In this document: in pieces, positions 7,694-14,686 of the stretch
Position numbering within the stretch: position 1 is the first letter of the stretch
How the letters are laid out: the number at the start of each line of letters is the position of its first letter
Assembly (NCBI GenBank): GCA_036171675.1
Contig: JAVHRO010000050.1
Location: 1-18,603 of the forward strand
DNA: 18,603 nt
DNA from: Vicingus sp036171675
Lineage (GTDB): Bacteria > Bacteroidota > Bacteroidia > Flavobacteriales_E > Vicingaceae
Direction: 5' to 3'
Program-made: the position numbers and the translations under genes
The notes under the pieces: model-generated
Databases searched by the model: none
Told to the model about the DNA's origin: nothing
Seen by the model: only the letters and a program-made list of their open reading frames with translations

Positions 7694-8713
7694 ATGAAAA
7701 ACATTGCCCTAGAACAATTTATTGAGGAAATGCCAAAAGCAGAACTTCACTTACATATTGAAGGAACTTTTGAAGCAGAATTAATGTTTTCGATTGCTAA
7801 AAGAAATCAACTATCAATTCCTTATAATAGTATTGAAGAACTTAAAAAAGCCTACAATTTTAATAACTTACAAGAGTTTTTAGACCTTTATTATGCCGGG
7901 GCAAACGTGTTAATTTATGAACAAGATTTTTACGATTTAACATGGGCTTATCTTTCAAAAATTCATCAACAAAAGGTAGTCCATACCGAAATATTTTTCG
8001 ACCCCCAAACTCATACCGACAGAGGAATTGATTTTGACATCGTAATAAAAGGCATTCACCGTGCATTAGAAGATGGAAAAAATAAATTGGGAATTAGCTA
8101 TAAATTAATCATGTCGTTTTTACGCCATTTAGATGAAACATCAGCGTTTAAAACCTTAGAACAAGCTTTACCTTATAAATCATGGATTAATGGAGTTGGT
8201 TTAGATTCATCAGAAAAAGGAAATCCACCATCAAAATTTGAACGAGTTTTTGAACAAGTTCGAACTGAAGGATTTTTAACAGTTGCTCACGCTGGTGAAG
8301 AAGGTCCAGCAGAATATGTTTGGGAAGCACTTAATCTTTTAAAAGTGAGCCGCATCGACCATGGAAATAGAAGTCTTGATGATGAAAAATTGGTTGACTA
8401 TTTAGCAGAAATTCAAATGCCATTAACCCTTTGCCCCCTTTCAAACTTAGCGCTTAAAGTTGTAAACGACCTGAAAGATTATCCTCTAATTAAAATGATG
8501 AATTCCGGTTTGTTAGTTACCATTAATTCTGACGACCCTGCTTATTTTGGGGGTTACATGAACGAAAATTACAAAAGAATTGCAACAGCACTGAATCTTA
8601 ATAAAAAACAAATTACCGAATTAACAAAAAATAGCTTTAAATCAAGTTGGCTTACAACAGAAGATAAAGAAAAAATGATTTTACAACTTGATGAGTATTT
8701 TCAAAAAAACTGA
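7694..8713 (+). CDS. Adenosine/adenine deaminase family enzyme, probably adenine deaminase
   Basis: A 339-residue cytoplasmic metal-dependent aminohydrolase of purine salvage. Metal and catalytic residues are visible: H19 and H21 in ELHLHIEGT, H199 and E202 in AHAGEE, H223 in RIDHGNRS, and D280-D281 in SDDPAYFGG. The HLHIEGT start, 'LQEFLDLYYAGANVL', 'FFDPQTHTDRGI', 'VGLDSSEKGNPPSKF' and 'NSDDPAYFGGY' follow the subgroup of Pseudomonas PA0148 and yeast Aah1, which act on adenine (adenine to hypoxanthine plus ammonia) rather than adenosine. True adenosine deaminases usually have HVHLDG at the first motif. Automated pipelines often name this group 'adenosine deaminase'. The substrate call is from remembered family patterns. 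The gene is convergent with the FKBP cluster, 25 bases apart. Confidence 0.9.
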   Translation: MKNIALEQFIEEMPKAELHLHIEGTFEAELMFSIAKRNQLSIPYNSIEELKKAYNFNNLQEFLDLYYAGANVLIYEQDFYDLTWAYLSKIHQQKVVHTEIFFDPQTHTDRGIDFDIVIKGIHRALEDGKNKLGISYKLIMSFLRHLDETSAFKTLEQALPYKSWINGVGLDSSEKGNPPSKFERVFEQVRTEGFLTVAHAGEEGPAEYVWEALNLLKVSRIDHGNRSLDDEKLVDYLAEIQMPLTLCPLSNLALKVVNDLKDYPLIKMMNSGLLVTINSDDPAYFGGYMNENYKRIATALNLNKKQITELTKNSFKSSWLTTEDKEKMILQLDEYFQKN

Positions 8714-8725
8714 TTGGTATTTTAT

Positions 8726-8752
8726 TTGATGTGAAAATTTATTTCACCTCAA
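8726..8752. terminator. Possible hairpin between convergent genes
   Basis: An 11-base inverted repeat with one mismatch (8726-8736 with 8742-8752, loop ATTTA) lies between the convergent deaminase and FKBP genes and overlaps the last codons and stop of the FKBP gene. There is no clean T run on either side, so it is at best a weak bidirectional terminator. Confidence 0.35.
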
Positions 8753-9089
8753 TCAATTCCACATCAAAAGTTAGGGTTTCATTTGGACCAATTACTCCTC
8801 CAACGCCATTTGACCCATAAGCTAGATTAGCAGGTATAACAAAGGTTGCTTTATCGCCAACTGATAATAGTGAGAACCCTTCATCCCATCCTTTTATTAC
8901 TTGTCCAACTCCCAATTTAAAAGTAAAAGGTTCGTCACGAAATAAAGAACTATCAAAAATTTCATCATTTTTTAATCGACCTGTATAATTGACAACAACT
9001 GTATCTCCAATTTTGGGACATTCACCATTACCACGATGATTTATAGTATAAACCAAACCAGAAGGAGTTTTTATTTCATCATTATTCAT
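8739..9089 (-). CDS. Minimal FKBP-type peptidyl-prolyl isomerase, cytoplasmic
   Basis: A 116-residue protein that is a single FKBP domain with no signal peptide, so it is predicted to act in the cytoplasm as a prolyl isomerase. The active-site set of FKBP12 is kept: Tyr in VVNYTG, Phe-Asp in EIFDSS, the V-I-x-x-W unit in GQVIKGWDEG, Tyr in NLAYGSNG and the final Phe in LTFDVELIEV. It is the last of five consecutive FKBP genes on this strand and the only one without an export signal. It is separated from the next FKBP gene by 90 bases holding a perfect 43-base palindrome, so it may be expressed separately. I found no clear promoter box upstream. Confidence 0.93.
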   Translation of the reverse strand: MNNDEIKTPSGLVYTINHRGNGECPKIGDTVVVNYTGRLKNDEIFDSSLFRDEPFTFKLGVGQVIKGWDEGFSLLSVGDKATFVIPANLAYGSNGVGGVIGPNETLTFDVELIEVK

Positions 9090-9111
9090 TTGCTCATTTT
9101 AATATAAAGCA

Positions 9112-9154
9112 GAACAGGAATATTTTTAGCAAATTGCTAAAAATATTCCTGTTC
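9112..9154. repeat. Perfect 43-base palindrome (21-base arms, one-base centre)
   Basis: Positions 9112-9132 and 9134-9154 are exact reverse complements around A9133. It lies between two FKBP genes on the minus strand. The outer arms contain GAACAGGAA/TTCCTGTTC and the core is AT-rich, with AGCAA/TTGCT at the centre. It could end or stabilise the upstream FKBP transcript. The minus-strand sequence after it (TGCTTTATATT) lacks a proper U-tract, so it is not a canonical intrinsic terminator. It could also be a dimeric protein-binding site or a palindromic repeat element. Confidence 0.85.
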
Positions 9155-9179
9155 CATCTATTATAAATAACTAAATTAT

Positions 9180-9920
9180 TTAATCATTCACTTTAATTAA
9201 TTCTACTTCAAAAACAAGTGGCATAAATGCTTTTATAACACCTCCTGGAGGTGGGTTAGAACCGTAAGCCAATTGTTGAGGCAAAAAGAACTTATATTTT
9301 GCGCCTTCTTTCATCAATTGTAAACCTTCAGTCCAACCTTTAATTACTTGGTTTAACCCAAATGTTGCAGGCTCTCCACGATTAATTGAACTATCAAAAA
9401 CAGTTCCATCAGGAGTAGTTCCAACGTAATGAACAGTAACACTAGAAGTTGCTGAAGGTTGTTTACCATCACCTTCTTTTAATACAATATATTGCAACCC
9501 ACTTTCGGTAGAAACCACTCCTGGATTTGCTTTATTTTTTTCTAAAAATTGTTGACCAGCAACCAAATCCTTTTGGCTTTCAGCTAATTTTTCATTGCTC
9601 GCTTTATCCGCCTTTTGTTTAAAGTACACAGCAACAACTTGCTGCAATGATTCAGCTGAACATGAATTTTCGCCTTTAACCCCTTCTTTAATTCCGGCAA
9701 GAATAGCATCGATATTTGCCTCTGAAAATTCTTTTTTTATGCTTTGAGCCATGTTAACACCAATTCCATAACTTACCGAATCAATTTGATTTGTTAAAAC
9801 AAATCCTTTTTGAGCTGGTGCAGTAGATTTCGCTTTTTTTTCTTTTTGGGCCGAAGTACTTTCTGCAGTTGCAATTAATGCAATCGAAAGCATTAAAATT
9901 TTAAAAATTGATTTTTGCAT
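9180..9920 (-). CDS. Periplasmic FkpA/Mip-like FKBP-type peptidyl-prolyl isomerase
   Basis: A 246-residue secreted prolyl isomerase and likely folding chaperone. Residues 1-24 form a signal peptide ending TSA|QKEK. A helical FkpA-type N-terminal domain follows (about 42-120; 'DSVSYGIGVNMAQSIKKEF'), which in FkpA and Mip makes the dimer and binds clients. The C-terminal FKBP domain (about 138-244) keeps the active-site residues: VHYVG, VFDSS, QVIKGWTEG, LAYGSN and LVFEVELIKV. No lipobox cysteine is present, so it should be soluble in the periplasm. It starts 11 bases after the neighbouring FKBP lipoprotein gene and shares a 40-base identical stretch with it near the 3' end, so the two look like a recent tandem duplication within one operon. 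Confidence 0.93.
   Translation of the reverse strand: MQKSIFKILMLSIALIATAESTSAQKEKKAKSTAPAQKGFVLTNQIDSVSYGIGVNMAQSIKKEFSEANIDAILAGIKEGVKGENSCSAESLQQVVAVYFKQKADKASNEKLAESQKDLVAGQQFLEKNKANPGVVSTESGLQYIVLKEGDGKQPSATSSVTVHYVGTTPDGTVFDSSINRGEPATFGLNQVIKGWTEGLQLMKEGAKYKFFLPQQLAYGSNPPPGGVIKAFMPLVFEVELIKVND
9190..9229 (-). repeat. 40-base stretch identical to 9945-9984 (FKBP duplication)
   Basis: The last codons of this FKBP gene are identical over 40 bases to the same region of the next FKBP gene, 755 bases away. Identity at this length, synonymous positions included, points to recent duplication or gene conversion rather than protein-level conservation alone. Confidence 0.8.
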
Positions 9921-9931
9921 AATCTTAATTT

Positions 9932-10660
9932 TTATTTATCCATTACTTTAATTAATTCTACTTCAAAAACAAGTGGCATAAATGGTTTGATTGGTCCACC
10001 TGGACGAGGAGTTGCACCATACGCTAATTCTTGAGGAATAAAAAATTTGTATTTTGCACCTTCTTTCATTAACTGAAGTCCTTCGGTCCAACCTGGTATA
10101 ACCTGACTAGCATTAAATTCTATGGGTTCTCCACGCTCTACAGAACTATCAAAAACTTCACCATCAGGTGTTGTTCCATGATAATGAACTTTTACTTTTG
10201 ACTCAGCTGTTGGTTGTTTTCCTTTACCTTCTTTCATTACTATGTACTGTAAACCTGATGCAGTAACTTGAACGCCTGGTTTAGTTTTATTTTCTTCTAG
10301 GAACTTTTCCCCTTGAATTTTTACATCACCAAATTGTTCTTTAGCTGTTTTTTCAGCTTCAGCTTGTTGTTTAACCATGGCTTCTTGTTGTTTCTTTTGG
10401 AAAAATGTCTGTAAAACTCCTTGACAATTTTCAATTTTTATTGTCAATTCTGCAGAGTCTAATACATCGTTAAATCCTTTAATAAAAGCTTCACTATTTG
10501 CTTCAGAAAAATCTTTAGAAATGTTTGATGCCATATTTGCACCCAACGCATAACTAACAGAATCTACTTGATTTGATAACACAATGTCATTTGAACTTTC
10601 ATCTTTTCCACACGACATTAAAACAACTGCAATAAGAGCAGGTAAAGTGATTTTTTTCAT
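9932..10660 (-). CDS. FkpA/Mip-like FKBP-type peptidyl-prolyl isomerase, lipoprotein
   Basis: A 242-residue paralogue of the next gene, but anchored by lipid: the signal peptide ends in VLMSC with C17 as the lipobox cysteine, followed by a charged linker (GKDESSND). The helical FkpA-type domain ('DSVSYALGANMASNISKDF') spans about 32-118, with a Gln/Glu/Lys-rich helical stretch at about 90-110. The C-terminal FKBP domain keeps the active site: VHYHG, VFDSS, QVIPGWTEG, LAYGAT and LVFEVELIKV. Together with the soluble paralogue it suggests membrane-bound and free periplasmic versions of the same chaperone. The gene begins 16 bases after the stop of the degenerate FKBP lipoprotein gene, consistent with one operon. 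Confidence 0.93.
   Translation of the reverse strand: MKKITLPALIAVVLMSCGKDESSNDIVLSNQVDSVSYALGANMASNISKDFSEANSEAFIKGFNDVLDSAELTIKIENCQGVLQTFFQKKQQEAMVKQQAEAEKTAKEQFGDVKIQGEKFLEENKTKPGVQVTASGLQYIVMKEGKGKQPTAESKVKVHYHGTTPDGEVFDSSVERGEPIEFNASQVIPGWTEGLQLMKEGAKYKFFIPQELAYGATPRPGGPIKPFMPLVFEVELIKVMDK
9945..9984 (-). repeat. 40-base stretch identical to 9190-9229 (FKBP duplication)
   Basis: Second copy of the identical stretch shared by the two FkpA-like genes; it codes for the last beta-strand region of the FKBP domain. Confidence 0.8.
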
Positions 10661-10676
10661 GGTTATTTTTTAGTTT

Positions 10677-11489
10677 TTAGTTGATATCTATAATTTCTAT
10701 TTCATAAAGCAATGGAGTAAATGGTGGTACTATTCCAGTAGCCGAACCTTTGTCCCCAAAAGCGAGCTGCGAAGGTATGATAATTTTTGCTTTTTCTTTA
10801 TTTTTCATTCCTAATAATGCAATATCTAAACCTTGTATAACTTGATTTGGAGTGCCAAAAGTGTATTCAAAATAATTTTTATTAAAGGTATTATCAAACT
10901 CTATTCCATCTAAAAAATAGGCTATATATTTCAAGGTAACTGTCCTTCCATTTTCAACTGAAATACCTTGTCCTGATTGAGCAGTATTAATATAAATGCC
11001 ATTATTATAGTTGAATGAATTAAATTGGCTGATATAACGTTTTATTATTTTTTGCTCAATAAATTCTGGGTCATTTTTTGCAAGAAAATCTTGATTTTTA
11101 GAAATTGTTAAAAATTCATAAATTTTTAAATAGCCATCTAAAACCGATGTGTCATTAGTAAGTTTTACATTAAAATGTTGGTTTCTTAAATACGATGACC
11201 TTACCTTAAAATGTACACTATCACCTTCGTTTAAATCAGCAATTAAGTTATTAAGTATAAAGTTTTCAGTATTGAATGGTAATAATTCGTATTTCTGATA
11301 AATGGTATCTGTTTTTAAAAGCAATTTTATGGATGCCCTAACAAAATCGTTTTTTTTGAATGATTTTCCATTTTCATCAAAAGCTAATAATTTATAGGAT
11401 AAATTTTCATCTATGATTTTGTATTGAGATGAATTTCTTTTGCAGCCAAAAAAAAGTATGATAATTATTAATAAAACCCATATTCTCAT
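10677..11489 (-). CDS. FKBP-domain lipoprotein with altered active site
   Basis: A 270-residue lipoprotein: a hydrophobic leader ending LFFGC with C16 as lipobox cysteine. The C-terminal region (about 178-270) is a recognisable FKBP domain (LKYIAYFLDG, EFDNTF, PNQVIQGLDIAL, LAFGDK, LLYEIEIIDI). The active-site Trp is Leu, the Tyr of the LAYG motif is Phe and the last Phe is Tyr, so isomerase activity is doubtful. The N-terminal part (about 24-130) may be a second, strongly diverged FKBP fold: a 'KNDFVRASIKLLL' strand, then 'FILNNLIADLNEGDSVHFKV', echoing the helix plus GDK strand of FKBP. It begins one base after the stop of the neighbouring gene (TGA-T-ATG), so translation is probably coupled. 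The role may be client binding rather than catalysis (inference). Confidence 0.82.
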   Translation of the reverse strand: MRIWVLLIIIILFFGCKRNSSQYKIIDENLSYKLLAFDENGKSFKKNDFVRASIKLLLKTDTIYQKYELLPFNTENFILNNLIADLNEGDSVHFKVRSSYLRNQHFNVKLTNDTSVLDGYLKIYEFLTISKNQDFLAKNDPEFIEQKIIKRYISQFNSFNYNNGIYINTAQSGQGISVENGRTVTLKYIAYFLDGIEFDNTFNKNYFEYTFGTPNQVIQGLDIALLGMKNKEKAKIIIPSQLAFGDKGSATGIVPPFTPLLYEIEIIDIN

Positions 11490-11490
11490 A

Positions 11491-12009
11491 TCATTTTAGT
11501 TTTATCAATTCAACATCATAAATTATGGTTGAACGAGCTGGAATTTTGTTAAAATCGCCAACTAAACCATGCGCCAAGTGTGAAGGAATAATAATCTTTG
11601 CCTTATCACCAATTCGAAGATAACAAAGCCCTTCATGTAAACCGCTTTCTGCTCTATCGTTTCCAATTTTAAGTTCTTCGAAACCAGATGTTTTGGTAGA
11701 ATAACACACAGTGCCATTCATCAGAGAAACTTCGTACGACAACACCGCAGTTTTGCCAATCTCTGCCTTTTCACCATTGCCATGATGGTATATTTGATAT
11801 CGTAATCCAGTACCTGTTGTTATCACAGCTAAATTTCTACGCTTAACATATCCATCAATTTGTAATGATTCCTCTTCAGCAGCAGCTTTATTGGCATCGA
11901 TTAACACCTCTTTAATCTGATGTTGATTTAAGGTACTTTTCGTTTCGTTGTCGTTTCTGCCACATGCAAACAAAACGAGAATAATTAAAAAGCCCAAACA
12001 CGCTTTCAT
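11491..12009 (-). CDS. GldI-like FKBP-family lipoprotein
   Basis: A 172-residue lipoprotein: the leader ends LFACG with C16 as lipobox cysteine, then a short acidic helical linker and one FKBP domain (about 66-172). The catalytic set is mostly lost: the Phe-Asp pair is Cys-Tyr, the Val-Ile pair is Ala-Glu, Trp is Leu, Tyr of LAYG is His and the final Phe is Tyr. The segment 'IPSHLAHGLVGDFNKIP' resembles the end of GldI, the FKBP-like lipoprotein needed for gliding in Flavobacterium, and the size (about 180 in GldI) and place next to nrnA fit. No other gld gene is in the window, so I do not assign the symbol. Its ATG overlaps the nrnA stop in an ATGA junction (12006-12009), indicating translational coupling. 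Confidence 0.8.
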   Translation of the reverse strand: MKACLGFLIILVLFACGRNDNETKSTLNQHQIKEVLIDANKAAAEEESLQIDGYVKRRNLAVITTGTGLRYQIYHHGNGEKAEIGKTAVLSYEVSLMNGTVCYSTKTSGFEELKIGNDRAESGLHEGLCYLRIGDKAKIIIPSHLAHGLVGDFNKIPARSTIIYDVELIKLK

Positions 12010-13004
12010 TTATAAAGTTTTTCTGATCTTAATAATTGCTCAAGCATACGAATAGTTTGTTCTAGACTTGTGTTTACCAATCTTCCTCCAGCAGCATAAA
12101 CATGCCCTCCACCATTAAAATATTTATGAGCAAACTCATTCACAAAATAATTTTCCTTTGAACGAAATGACATACTAATTTCGTTATTTTCTTTCTCTGT
12201 AATTAACACAGAAACTTTAATTCCAAGAATAGAAAGCGGATAATTAACTAAGCCTTCGGTATCTCCTTTTTTAAAATCATAATGTTGTAATTCTTCTTGA
12301 GAAAGATAAATGTAGGCTGCACTTAAATCATAAAATACTTTCATTTTATTGGTTAATGCATAACCAAGCAATCGAAGTCGTTTCTCGGAATAGGTATCAT
12401 AAACTTGTTGATGAATTTTTGCTCCATCTGCTTTTAGTTTTAAGCATTCTGCAATAATTTGATGGGTTCTTGCTGTAGTTGATGGATATCTAAAAGAGCC
12501 TGTATCGGTCATTATTCCACAATACAAACATTCGGCAATAGATTGATCTAATACATCCAATTCATTTAATTTATCGATAAATTCATATACTAGTTGGGAT
12601 GTTGAACAACAATTGGTATCAACAAAATAATAATTTGCAAAAGGTTGAGGGTTTTGGTGATGGTCAATTACCATTTTGAAGGCATTTGTTTTAGAAATAA
12701 TATTTCCCATCTCATCAATTCTATTAAGACTACTATAATCAAGTGAACAAATAAAATCACTGTTTTCAATTAATTCTGTAGCAAAAGCAGTTTGTTTATC
12801 ATAGTAAATAATTTCAGCACTTCCGTCCATCCAATTTAAAAAATCAGGAAAAGAATCTGGAACAATAACATGAACGTTTTTTTTTAATTTTTTTAAAAAA
12901 TGAAACCACGCTAACGTAGAACCAATAGCATCTCCATCTGGAGATTTATGGGTTGTAATAACAATGTTTTTTGCTTCTAATAAATGTTGTTTAATTTCTT
13001 GCAT
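12006..13004 (-). CDS. nrnA: DHH/DHHA1 phosphoesterase, NrnA-like (nano-RNase / pAp phosphatase)
   Basis: A 332-residue cytoplasmic enzyme. The DHH domain carries H19, D23 and D25 (THKSPDGDAIG), D89 (SLDYS), D114-H115-H116 (IDHHQN) and D167 (TDTGSF), all metal-site motifs. The C-terminal DHHA1 domain has the substrate-binding GGGH signature at 298-301, followed by VYAAGG where KNAAGG is more usual. Characterised NrnA proteins degrade 2-5 nt RNAs and convert 3'-phosphoadenosine 5'-phosphate to AMP; length and motifs agree. It is the first gene of the six-gene minus-strand run that continues into the FKBP genes. The leader is only about 17 bases from an upstream terminator, so its promoter would have to overlap that hairpin or depend on read-through. 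Confidence 0.92.
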   Translation of the reverse strand: MQEIKQHLLEAKNIVITTHKSPDGDAIGSTLAWFHFLKKLKKNVHVIVPDSFPDFLNWMDGSAEIIYYDKQTAFATELIENSDFICSLDYSSLNRIDEMGNIISKTNAFKMVIDHHQNPQPFANYYFVDTNCCSTSQLVYEFIDKLNELDVLDQSIAECLYCGIMTDTGSFRYPSTTARTHQIIAECLKLKADGAKIHQQVYDTYSEKRLRLLGYALTNKMKVFYDLSAAYIYLSQEELQHYDFKKGDTEGLVNYPLSILGIKVSVLITEKENNEISMSFRSKENYFVNEFAHKYFNGGGHVYAAGGRLVNTSLEQTIRMLEQLLRSEKLYK

Positions 13005-13020
13005 AGTTTTAATAATCCTA

Positions 13021-13055
13021 ATAAAATAAAAAAGCCAAGAGTAATCCTCTTGGCT
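13021..13055 (-). terminator. Rho-independent terminator after the secreted-protein gene
   Basis: A perfect 9-base stem AGCCAAGAG/CTCTTGGCT (13033-13041 with 13047-13055, five-base loop) is followed on the minus strand by a T-rich tail (TTTTTTATTTTAT). It lies 23 bases after the stop of the secreted-protein gene and separates it from nrnA. Confidence 0.88.
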
Positions 13056-13077
13056 AAATTACAATAAAAAATATGGT

Positions 13078-13722
13078 TTAAAATCCTGTTCCGTAAAATC
13101 CAGTCTTTGGAGTAGTCATGTGTTCAATTAAAATTCCAACACAACCCATTTCACTCGATTTAACCATTTTACCTTTTCCTGTAGCTATTCCTTTAGATTT
13201 TCCAGCGCCACCAGCGTCTGGAATAGAAATTTCTAAAATTAATCTTCTTGTTGTTTCTACCGAAAACTCAAGTTCTGTAGCAAAATTATCAGCACTACCA
13301 TCGTACAACAATTCTTTTTTAATTTCTTCAGTTACTTTAGTTTCTTTAGTAATCACTTCTTTTTGTTCTCCTGTTGGATTTCCATCTGCGTCAATAACAT
13401 CTTCCATCGTTTTATTCTCAACTACTTTTTCCACTTTAACTTTTTTTGTTTCATATACTTTTAAAGAAGCCTGGCTACCAAGATTTTCGTCCATACATAG
13501 CGATATTCTATAATCTTGACCTTTATACACAATAACACTCAATTCAGAAGTTTGACCTTTACTAAACAGCGCACTTTTAGATTGTCCATTTATTTTATAC
13601 AACTCATTTTCTGATGGGTTACAAAAACTAGCGTGGAAATTATTACAATATTGAGCATTAGATAAATTTGGCAAAATCAATATTGACATTACCACTAAAA
13701 ATATTTTTATATAACTTTTCAT
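13078..13722 (-). CDS. Secreted protein of unknown function
   Basis: I do not recognise a function. With the ATG at 13722 it has 214 residues; a GTG two codons earlier (13728) is a less likely start. A signal peptide (about 1-23) ends LSNA|QYC. The mature part looks mostly beta and holds four cysteines (C26, C34, C76, C194). A highly charged Lys/Glu/Val stretch at about 91-137, including DADGNPTGE, interrupts an otherwise ordinary domain: 'YRISLCMDENLGSQ' before it and 'ELLYDGSADNF' after it look like adjoining strands. A Gly/Lys-rich loop (about 169-185) precedes 'GCVGILIEHM' and an aromatic end, GFYGTGF. It lies 45 bases downstream of the lipoprotein gene with no promoter box between, so they are probably co-transcribed and both act in the envelope. 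Confidence 0.8.
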   Translation of the reverse strand: MKSYIKIFLVVMSILILPNLSNAQYCNNFHASFCNPSENELYKINGQSKSALFSKGQTSELSVIVYKGQDYRISLCMDENLGSQASLKVYETKKVKVEKVVENKTMEDVIDADGNPTGEQKEVITKETKVTEEIKKELLYDGSADNFATELEFSVETTRRLILEISIPDAGGAGKSKGIATGKGKMVKSSEMGCVGILIEHMTTPKTGFYGTGF

Positions 13723-13767
13723 GTTCACTTTTTTAATTTTTATGTTTCAATAAATGAATTTAAAATA

Positions 13768-14664
13768 CTACTGAACTTTTACAATATTATTTCTGATTTC
13801 GCTTACTTTATTTTTGATAGCATTAAATTGAGCTTCAGTTATAGTAATGTTATCGCCACCACCTAACACCATTTTTTTACTACCTTCTTTTTTCTTTAAA
13901 GTAATACCTGAACCAGTAGATTTTTGTTCTAATGAAGCGAATACCGTTGCAAGATCTTGAAACCATCCAAGAGCTTCTTTAACATCAGGTTTATCTTGAT
14001 ATTTTTCTAAATATGCTAACAAGTTATCCAACGTTAGTTTTTGATCGGCAAGTCTGTCAATAGCAGCATTATCTTTACCATATTTTGCAGTATTACAAAC
14101 AATATAAACTGTTTCTAACCAACCTGCAGAAGCAACAAGACCTAACTTATCTCCTTGTTCGTTTTGCTCTAAATAATCTACAACAGAAAAATAAGATTTA
14201 TTAGTTATGGCAATCAACGAATCGGAATTATTTAAATTCGTTTGAACTCGTTCTATTAACGATTTATCAAAAGCAGAAGACAATCCTATTTGATCGCCTA
14301 ATTTTTGAATGCTTCCAAAATATTTTATCGATTCTTGATACTCTTCAAATGCGGCGGTATAAGCTAAATCGGCAGAATAAATACCGAAATTTAGCGATTG
14401 TTGTTTAGGTTCGGAATATGAACTTACGTTTTGAACAGGATTGAGCATAGATTTGTTATACTTTAATCCACTTTCTTTAATAAAACCAAACATTTCATCA
14501 GGTGAAGGAATTTGGTAATAACTCTCATTTTTAACGTTCGATATTACTTCTTCAACTAAATCACTGTTAATATCGTCTGCATCCTCATCGTTTCCACAAG
14601 AAGTTAAAAAGATTAAGGGAAGTGCAACTAATGCTGCTAATGCTAATTTTGATTTTTTATTCAT
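13768..14664 (-). CDS. Lipoprotein of unknown function
   Basis: I do not recognise a domain. The 298-residue product starts with a lipoprotein signal peptide ending IFLTSCGND (C23) and an acidic linker (DEDADDINSD), as in Bacteroidota lipoproteins. The acidic residues right after the cysteine resemble the lipoprotein export signal linked to surface display in Bacteroidota, so surface exposure is possible. The rest is predicted mainly alpha-helical and soluble, with regular helices at about 95-140, 155-195 and 205-245. A short Lys/Gly-rich segment follows (KKKEGSKKMVLGGGD), then a final amphipathic helix. A good promoter lies directly upstream (14687-14717), and the secreted-protein gene follows, so it heads a two-gene transcript ending at the 13021-13055 terminator. 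Confidence 0.82.
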   Translation of the reverse strand: MNKKSKLALAALVALPLIFLTSCGNDEDADDINSDLVEEVISNVKNESYYQIPSPDEMFGFIKESGLKYNKSMLNPVQNVSSYSEPKQQSLNFGIYSADLAYTAAFEEYQESIKYFGSIQKLGDQIGLSSAFDKSLIERVQTNLNNSDSLIAITNKSYFSVVDYLEQNEQGDKLGLVASAGWLETVYIVCNTAKYGKDNAAIDRLADQKLTLDNLLAYLEKYQDKPDVKEALGWFQDLATVFASLEQKSTGSGITLKKKEGSKKMVLGGGDNITITEAQFNAIKNKVSEIRNNIVKVQ

Positions 14665-14686
14665 GTCTCAAAAAATTTACTCTCGC

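Noticed and set aside
7860..8066. 68-codon minus-strand open frame
   Set aside because: Antisense to the deaminase gene in a region with strongly conserved family motifs.
13118..13513. 131-codon open frame on the plus strand
   Set aside because: It lies fully antisense within the secreted-protein gene, which has a clear signal peptide and terminator; its composition looks like a reverse-strand shadow and no family is recognisable.
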